Source: CAZPXF01 sp964590945 (GTDB lineage Bacteria > Bacillota > Clostridia > Lachnospirales > Lachnospiraceae). Taken from it: a stretch of DNA of 10,997 nt. Below are positions 6,497 to 10,997 of this stretch, in pieces. The stretch spans positions 1-10,997 of the forward strand of contig CAZPXF010000076.1 in the NCBI GenBank assembly GCA_964590945.1, in the 5' to 3' direction. Position 1 is the first letter of the stretch; every line of letters begins with the position of its first letter. The notes beneath the pieces were generated by a model that had not been told where the DNA came from, did not search any database, and worked only from the letters and a program-made list of their open reading frames with translations. The translations under genes were made by a program, and so were the position numbers.

Positions 6497-7729
6497 ATGA
6501 AAATACTGAGTGTAACTGCCCAGAAGCCGAACAGCACCGGAAGCGGAGTGTATCTGACGGAGCTGATGCGCGGATTTGCGGGACAGGGAATTGAGCAGGC
6601 GCTGCTCTGCGGCGTTTACAGGGAGGATGAGATTGTTGTTCCTGACGGGACGAATGTATATCCGGTATATTTTCATTCTGAAGAATTACCATTTCCGATT
6701 GCAGGTATGTCGGACGAGATGCCGTATGAGAGCCTGCGTTACTGTGATATGACGGAGGAGATCACGGAGAGATTTCTGGGCGCTTTCCGGGAAAAGCTGC
6801 ATCAGGCGGTTGCAGAGTTTCAGCCGGATCTGATCCTTTGCCACCATCTGTATCTCGTAACCGCGCTCGTGCGGGAAGAATTTCCGGATATCAAGGTCGC
6901 GGGGCTGTGTCACGGATCGGATCTCAGGCAGCTGGAGAAGAATCCGCTTCGCAGGGAAGAGATCAAAGAAGAGATCCGGAAGCTGGATCAGATCTTCTGT
7001 CTGCATCAGGCGCAGAAGGAGCGGATCCGGCGTGATTTTTCAGGACCGGGGGCAGAAGGACAGGACATGATTCCTGTGCCGGAGGAGCAGATCGCGATCC
7101 TTGGGAGCGGATATAATGCGGGGGTCTTTCACCGTATGGACGTTACAAAAGATACGGAGAAGCTTGTTCTTTTATTTGCAGGAAAGCTTTCTGAGAAAAA
7201 GGGAGTTATGTGTCTTATCAGGAGCCTGAATATTCTGGCAGGACTTTGGGGTGAGAGACCGCGGAATGTGGAGCTTCGGCTTGCAGGAGGATACGGCAAT
7301 GATGCGGAATATCAGGAGATTCAGAGTTTGATAAAAGAAGCGGCATATCCGGTAAGGATTCTTGGAAGACTTCCGCAGCCGGAGCTCGCTGTTCAGATGA
7401 ATCTTGCGGATATTTTTATCCTCCCGTCATTCTATGAAGGACTGCCGCTCGTGATCCTGGAAGCGGCGGCCTGCGGTGCAAAGGTGATCTGCAGCGATCT
7501 TCCGGGAATTCAGGACTGGATCGATGAGAGCGTACCGGATTCCGGATTTGTCTTCGTGGAGCCGCCGAAAATGCGCTTTGCGGATGAACCGGAGGAAAGC
7601 GATCTTCCGGTATTTGAAAGAAGGCTTGCAGATGCTGTCGTGAAACTGGCGGGAGAGGACAGGCAGAATACAGACGTCAGTCATCTTTCGTGGGGCGCGA
7701 TCTGCAGCAAGATTCTGAACACATTGTAA
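6497..7729 (+). CDS. Glycosyltransferase, GT4 family (GT-B fold)
   Basis: A 410-residue retaining-type GT4 glycosyltransferase. Such enzymes transfer a sugar from a nucleotide donor, usually to a surface glycan, lipid or teichoic-type acceptor. The N-terminal half is an acceptor domain beginning KILSVTAQKPNSTGSGVYL with a glycine-rich loop and CHGSDLR (138-144). The C-terminal half has FAGKLSEKKG (227-236), LRLAGGYG, VRILGRLP and the donor-binding E-x7-E motif EGLPLVILE (E314 and E322). I chose ATG 6497 because AAGGAAGG (6484-6491) lies just before it and MKILSVTA is the normal opening; the in-frame GTG at 6479 would add six residues and lacks a good ribosome site. No signal or membrane segment is seen, so it acts in the cytoplasm. 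Donor and acceptor are unknown. Confidence 0.9.
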   Translation: MKILSVTAQKPNSTGSGVYLTELMRGFAGQGIEQALLCGVYREDEIVVPDGTNVYPVYFHSEELPFPIAGMSDEMPYESLRYCDMTEEITERFLGAFREKLHQAVAEFQPDLILCHHLYLVTALVREEFPDIKVAGLCHGSDLRQLEKNPLRREEIKEEIRKLDQIFCLHQAQKERIRRDFSGPGAEGQDMIPVPEEQIAILGSGYNAGVFHRMDVTKDTEKLVLLFAGKLSEKKGVMCLIRSLNILAGLWGERPRNVELRLAGGYGNDAEYQEIQSLIKEAAYPVRILGRLPQPELAVQMNLADIFILPSFYEGLPLVILEAAACGAKVICSDLPGIQDWIDESVPDSGFVFVEPPKMRFADEPEESDLPVFERRLADAVVKLAGEDRQNTDVSHLSWGAICSKILNTL

Positions 7730-7744
7730 AAGCGGGAGGATTTT

Positions 7745-8377
7745 ATGAAAACAGTATTATGCTACGGCGATTCCAATACGTATGGATATAATCCGGAAAA
7801 CGGACTGCGCTACCCGGAGAATGTCAGATGGACGGGGAGGCTGCAAAGACTTTTAGGGGAAGAATATCGTGTGATCGAGGAAGGCTGTAACGGAAGGACA
7901 ACGGTATTTGACGATCCTGAGGAGGGCTGGAAAAACGGTCTGGATTATTTACGGCCATGTCTGAATTCGCACAAGCCGGTGGATATTGTGATCCTGATGC
8001 TGGGGAGCAATGACCTGAAGGAGATTTTTCACGCTTCGGCCGAGGAGATTGCCGCCGGGGCGGGGACGCTTGTGGACGTCATACAGGAATTTACGGAATT
8101 GAAACAGGGATTTCAGCCAAAGATCATTTTGGTTTCCCCTCCAAGGATCGGCAGGGGAATGGCGTGGTCGCCGTTTAGCTGCTCGTTCAAGGCGGACAGT
8201 ATCACAAGATCCGGGAGATTCTCCTGTTTTTACAGAGAGATTGCACAAAAGAAAAACTGCATTTTCTTTGACGCGGCGGCCTGTATAGAACCGTCGGAGG
8301 AGGATTCCCTGCATCTGACGCCTGAGGCGCACCGGATCCTGGCGGAAAAGCTGTGCGAATGCATTCGGAATCTGTAA
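7745..8377 (+). CDS. SGNH/GDSL-family hydrolase (esterase-like)
   Basis: A 210-residue SGNH hydrolase, a serine esterase/lipase/deacetylase fold. All four blocks are visible: the nucleophile in YGDSNTYG (S10), the block II glycine in EEGCNGRTT (G47 or G50), the block III asparagine in MLGSND (N89), and the catalytic Asp/His pair in DSLHLTPEAHR (D187, H190). The opening resembles arylesterase/acyltransferase-type SGNH proteins. There is no signal peptide, so it is cytoplasmic. The ATG lies 15 bp after the glycosyltransferase stop, with GGGAGGA as ribosome site, so the two are almost certainly translated from one mRNA. A role in removing acyl groups from sugars or glycan precursors would fit the neighbour, but this is inference. 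Confidence 0.92.
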   Translation: MKTVLCYGDSNTYGYNPENGLRYPENVRWTGRLQRLLGEEYRVIEEGCNGRTTVFDDPEEGWKNGLDYLRPCLNSHKPVDIVILMLGSNDLKEIFHASAEEIAAGAGTLVDVIQEFTELKQGFQPKIILVSPPRIGRGMAWSPFSCSFKADSITRSGRFSCFYREIAQKKNCIFFDAAACIEPSEEDSLHLTPEAHRILAEKLCECIRNL

Positions 8378-8441
8378 AACATGACCATCACCTCTTTTTA
8401 TACAGAATAACTGCGTATGATACATATAGGAGGACGTACAA

Positions 8442-9635
8442 ATGAAGAAACAGTTTAGAAAATGTATATGGATCCTGACGGCGGTTATAGTCATAACAGC
8501 GTGGAAGGGTATGCAGTCGGAAGCATCGACATGGACGAAGGCAAATTATAATGTAAAGACAGCAAGCAGCGTTTTTATTTATAAAAAGGATATTGCTAAG
8601 ACGAAATACCGGGCGTCCCGTCTGAAAAAGGGAACAAAGGTCAAAATATTGAAGATCAGTAAGTATGGCTGGGGCAGGATCAAATATAACGGTAAGACAA
8701 GATACATTCAGATGTACCGTACAGTTCCGATATGGTCGAATGTCAAAAAGGACAGGCAGGTGTCAAAAAAGGCTGCCATCTATTCTACAACACAGGCAGC
8801 TTCAAAGTACAAGGCAAAAACCCTGCAGGCCGGAACGGTTGTCTATGTCGTCAAAAAATCCAGCGACGGCTGGAGCCGTATCATTTACGGGGGAAAGACC
8901 AGATACATAAAGACTAAGTATTTGAAAAAAGTCGGAGCTGTTGTTACCGTGCCAGATGCATCTGCCGGAAGCGCATCGGACGCAGTGAAGGCATCATACG
9001 CATTTACCATCAGCAGCACCGTTCACAGTAAGATTAAGGTGACCGATGCTTCCGGAAAAAATATTGCAAGCGGCAGCGCAGTACAGGCAGGGACAAAGCT
9101 TACGGCAACGATCGAGGTTGCGTCAGGATATCAGTTCCAGGGGTACACAGGGGCGTCAACCAGCGCTTCAAAGACGGTAACATTTACAATGCCGGAGCAT
9201 GAAAGCGGCCTCTGCGCACGGATCGTCTGCTCCAATGCAGGGGTAAAGAGCTATTCCTGCATGGAGGATTCGTTCAAGCTTGGAGTCATCTATGCGGTTG
9301 TACGTCAGGAGGGCGGAGCTTCTTATGAAGGCCAGGCCGCCGTTATGACAACGGTCATGAACCGTATGGAATCCCCGGCATGGAAGGGGCGCGGCTCTGA
9401 CCCTTACGAGCAGATCACCGCAAAATCCCAGTTTGCCAATGTCATGAATGCGTCCGGGAACGCCGTGGCAGCGAAATATGAAAACAATGTAAATGCAAAT
9501 ACCAGGCGCGCGGTGAAAGATGTGCTGAACGGACTCCGCACGCATGATTGCTGCAGCTTCAGAACAGCAACAACATACTACAAAACCAGATATCCTTACG
9601 GATATGATATTTGCGGAAACTGGTTTTTTAATTAG
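8442..9635 (+). CDS. Secreted protein: two SH3-like repeats, InlB-B-like repeat, SleB/CwlJ-like hydrolase domain
   Basis: The 397-residue protein has a signal peptide (hydrophobic core about 9-21, likely cleavage after SEA at residue 28). Two SH3-like repeats follow (about 38-92 and 107-163). Both have the pattern L..GT.V.....S..GW.RI.Y.GKTRYI, and such repeats usually bind cell wall. A linker and a beta-rich domain (about 178-250) resemble bacterial InlB-B/Ig-like repeats (AGTKLTATIEVASGYQF, TVTFTMPEHE). The end (about 278-397) is a SleB/CwlJ-like domain with VVRQEGGASYEGQAAV and VMNRM; E290 is the likely catalytic glutamate, by alignment with the small paralogue in this window. AGGAGG (8428-8433) precedes ATG. 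The 64-bp gap to the SGNH gene holds no terminator and only a weak possible -10 (TATGAT, 8416-8421), so co-transcription is possible. The final motif departs from the family norm (CGNWFFN). Confidence 0.85.
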   Translation: MKKQFRKCIWILTAVIVITAWKGMQSEASTWTKANYNVKTASSVFIYKKDIAKTKYRASRLKKGTKVKILKISKYGWGRIKYNGKTRYIQMYRTVPIWSNVKKDRQVSKKAAIYSTTQAASKYKAKTLQAGTVVYVVKKSSDGWSRIIYGGKTRYIKTKYLKKVGAVVTVPDASAGSASDAVKASYAFTISSTVHSKIKVTDASGKNIASGSAVQAGTKLTATIEVASGYQFQGYTGASTSASKTVTFTMPEHESGLCARIVCSNAGVKSYSCMEDSFKLGVIYAVVRQEGGASYEGQAAVMTTVMNRMESPAWKGRGSDPYEQITAKSQFANVMNASGNAVAAKYENNVNANTRRAVKDVLNGLRTHDCCSFRTATTYYKTRYPYGYDICGNWFFN

Positions 9636-9642
9636 CATCTCT

Positions 9643-9681
9643 GGCGCCGAAAGACCGATTGAGCAGGTTTCGGCGCCTTTT
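9643..9681 (+). terminator. Intrinsic terminator after the large SleB-like gene
   Basis: GGCGCCGAAA (9643-9652) pairs perfectly with TTTCGGCGCC (9668-9677) over a 15-nt loop, followed by TTTT (9678-9681). It lies 7 bases after the stop codon. Confidence 0.88.
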
Positions 9682-9796
9682 CGTTGCCAGATATGCGGGA
9701 AAAAGGTTCGGTGTTTTTTTCGTTTGCTCTATTCAGGCATATTTCGGAGAATTTTACATTTTAAAATATCTGCGGTATACAAGAAGTGGCAATCTG

Positions 9797-9805
9797 TGAT
9801 ATACT
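9797..9805 (+). promoter_or_regulatory. Possible extended -10 promoter of the Rpn-family gene
   Basis: TGATATACT contains TG-n directly before TATACT (9800-9805), an extended -10 element. No good -35 box lies 17 bp upstream. The leader to ATG 9923 would be about 110 nt and contains two 5-bp stem-loops (ATGGC/GCCAT, 9830-9843, and ACAGG/CCTGT downstream). Apart from these and the terminator, 9636-9922 holds no gene that I can support. Confidence 0.4.
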
Positions 9806-9922
9806 GCTATTACATATCCGGGATCTATTATGGCGATTGCCATATCGAAATATCAATTCAAAACAGGATTCACCTGTAGATATATCCCTGTATGAAAATC
9901 AGAATAAAAAGGAGTAGTGTAA

Positions 9923-10861
9923 ATGCGAAGAAAGACACTGAAAGAACTGAATGTCATGGATGATTTTCTGTTCCATGAAATGATCACACGCGGAGAAAAG
10001 GGGGAAGAATTTTGCCGGATACTGCTGCGGACAATACTGGGGCAGGAAATCCGCAATGTAAAAGTGATCGCACAAAGGAAGGTACAGGGAAGTTCTCCCA
10101 ACCAGCACGGAATCATCCTGGACGCTCTCATCGAGGCATCTCAGGATGCGGACGGTCAGAAGGAAGCGGATGTGGAGGTAGAACCGGACATTTTCGATAT
10201 TGAACCAAATCAATACAGGGAAATTTCCGAGCCGAAACGCACGCGCTATTATCACGCTCTGATTGATGCAAGAATATTAAAAAGCGGCGTGCATTATGAA
10301 AATATGAAGAACGTTACAGTAATCATGATCCTGCCGTATGACCCGTTTGGAAAAGGCAGGATGGTCTACACGATCGAAAAGAGATGTAAGGAAGAACCAG
10401 GAATGGATTATAATGATGGACTTCACACAATTTTTATAAATGCCAGAAGCACGGGAAAAGATGCTAGTCAGGAATTATGTGATATGCTAAAATATATGCA
10501 GGAGAGTAAGGCAGAGAATGCAACGAATCAGGATTTAAAGTATATTCACAATCTTATGACAGAGGTCAAGGAAGACGAGGAGGTTGGAGTCAGCTATATG
10601 AAATCGTGGGAGAGAGAAGAATACATCCGGCGGGAAGGCAGAAAGGAAGGCAGAAAGGAAGGCACGATAGAGGGCAGACAAAGTCTGCTTATAAATCTTG
10701 TGTGCAGGAAAATGCAGAAAAATTACTCTGTTCCGGATATTGCCGAAATGCTGGAGGAGGAAGAAGCCGAGATTCAGAGAATCCACGACGCGGCAGTAAA
10801 GTATGCGCCGGAATATAATGTAGAGAAAATATTGGAAGAATTGCGGCAGAATTCCTTGTAG
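9923..10861 (+). CDS. Rpn-family / PD-(D/E)XK nuclease-family putative transposase
   Basis: A 312-residue member of the Rpn/PD-(D/E)XK 'transposase' family, common in multiple copies in Clostridia and related to E. coli RpnA-type recombination-promoting nucleases. The N-terminus DDFLFHEMITRG...CRILLRTILG (13-40) is the family opening. The nuclease core has LDALIEAS (D67) and then DIFDIEPNQ (E94, Q97), followed by KRTRYYHALIDARIL and VTVIMILPYDPFG. The C-terminal third is a highly charged tail with GRKEGRKEG and a final coiled-coil-like helix. ATG 9923 follows GGAG (9911-9914) with A-rich flanks. Members have DNase or recombination activity in the RpnA group; mobilising activity of this copy is unproven. 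No terminal inverted repeats are seen, so it is not a complete insertion sequence. Confidence 0.88.
   Translation: MRRKTLKELNVMDDFLFHEMITRGEKGEEFCRILLRTILGQEIRNVKVIAQRKVQGSSPNQHGIILDALIEASQDADGQKEADVEVEPDIFDIEPNQYREISEPKRTRYYHALIDARILKSGVHYENMKNVTVIMILPYDPFGKGRMVYTIEKRCKEEPGMDYNDGLHTIFINARSTGKDASQELCDMLKYMQESKAENATNQDLKYIHNLMTEVKEDEEVGVSYMKSWEREEYIRREGRKEGRKEGTIEGRQSLLINLVCRKMQKNYSVPDIAEMLEEEEAEIQRIHDAAVKYAPEYNVEKILEELRQNSL
10633..10664 (+). repeat. 12-bp tandem repeat, about 2.7 copies, in the Rpn-family gene
   Basis: The unit GGAAGGCAGAAA occurs at 10633-10644 and 10645-10656, and its first eight bases recur at 10657-10664. In frame it encodes the G-R-K-E repeat in the charged tail. Such short repeats can vary in copy number by slippage without breaking the frame. 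Confidence 0.85.
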
Positions 10862-10931
10862 ATGGAAAGGGATGGACTGTTGATAAAACTGTGAAAAAGA
10901 CAAAAACAATGAATACGCGTGAAATACGCAA

Positions 10932-10960
10932 TTGACCTGCCGGAAAGGCTTTGATATAAT
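10932..10960 (+). promoter_or_regulatory. Strong SigA promoter for a gene beyond the window
   Basis: TTGACC (10932-10937), 17-bp spacer, TATAAT (10955-10960) preceded by TGA, giving both a near-perfect consensus and an extended -10. It lies 71 bp after the Rpn-family stop. No terminator is visible between that stop (10861) and this promoter. Confidence 0.8.
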
Positions 10961-10987
10961 TAAAACAATCACAGAAAATTCACAATC

Positions 10988-10994
10988 AAGGAGG
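10988..10994 (+). promoter_or_regulatory. Ribosome binding site of the next gene
   Basis: AAGGAGG is a full Shine-Dalgarno match 3 bases before the window ends, with the start codon expected just beyond. The leader from the promoter at 10932-10960 would be about 30 nt. Confidence 0.7.
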
Positions 10995-10997
10995 GAT

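Noticed and set aside
7949..8494. 181-residue minus-strand open frame across the SGNH gene and the next gene's start
   Set aside because: Shadow of two convincing + strand genes; no domain and low-complexity Cys/Arg-rich product.
2678..10890. The 13-mer TGTTGATAAAACT occurs at 2678-2690 and 10878-10890
   Set aside because: About one such match is expected by chance in a window of this size, and the flanks do not align beyond it.
1..10997. CRISPR array, tRNA, rRNA or prophage module
   Set aside because: No spaced direct repeats, cloverleaf or phage structural genes were seen on either strand.

Overview
The window looks like chromosomal DNA of a Gram-positive clostridium, most likely a member of the Lachnospiraceae. 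Supporting signs are the RpsB/EF-Ts sequences, strong AGGAGG-type ribosome binding sites, consensus SigA promoters, a SleB/CwlJ-type hydrolase family typical of spore-forming Firmicutes, YARHG and zinc-ribbon membrane proteins, and an Rpn/PD-(D/E)XK family gene. The genus cannot be fixed from this stretch. All recognised genes are on the + strand.

Layout. (1) 1-1430: the 3' end of rpsB (ribosomal protein S2) and complete tsf (EF-Ts), closed by a long hairpin and then a good intrinsic terminator. (2) 1458-2480: a zinc-ribbon, one-TM, extracytoplasmic YARHG protein. (3) 2481-2825: a gene-poor, AT-rich stretch with what looks like a frameshifted remnant of a lipoprotein gene, a perfect 16-bp inverted repeat and a strong promoter. 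(4) 2826-3317: a small secreted SleB-like cell-wall hydrolase, followed by a 17-bp-stem terminator. (5) 3544-5961: a consensus promoter, cysK and an O-acetylhomoserine sulfhydrylase gene (metY type), then a terminator. This is a compact sulfide-assimilation operon for cysteine and homocysteine. (6) 5976-9681: a promoter followed by a GNAT acetyltransferase, a family-4 glycosyltransferase, an SGNH/GDSL hydrolase and a second, larger secreted SleB-like protein with two SH3-like repeats. The first three genes are tightly spaced. The fourth follows after 64 bp with no terminator between, and a terminator follows it. (7) 9797-10861: an Rpn-family (PD-(D/E)XK 'transposase') gene. (8) 10932-10997: a strong promoter and ribosome binding site for a gene that begins just past the window.

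How they fit together. Housekeeping translation genes are followed by an accessory block mixing sulfur amino acid synthesis with envelope proteins. The two SleB-like hydrolases differ in architecture but have similar signal-peptide ends, and both lie outside any recognisable sporulation operon. They suggest vegetative or general cell-wall remodelling as readily as spore-cortex lysis. I found no CRISPR array, tRNA, rRNA, riboswitch, complete insertion sequence or prophage gene. I found no convincing previously undescribed multi-gene system. The best candidates for follow-up are the acetyltransferase/glycosyltransferase/SGNH/hydrolase cluster and the remnant plus palindrome at 2481-2665.
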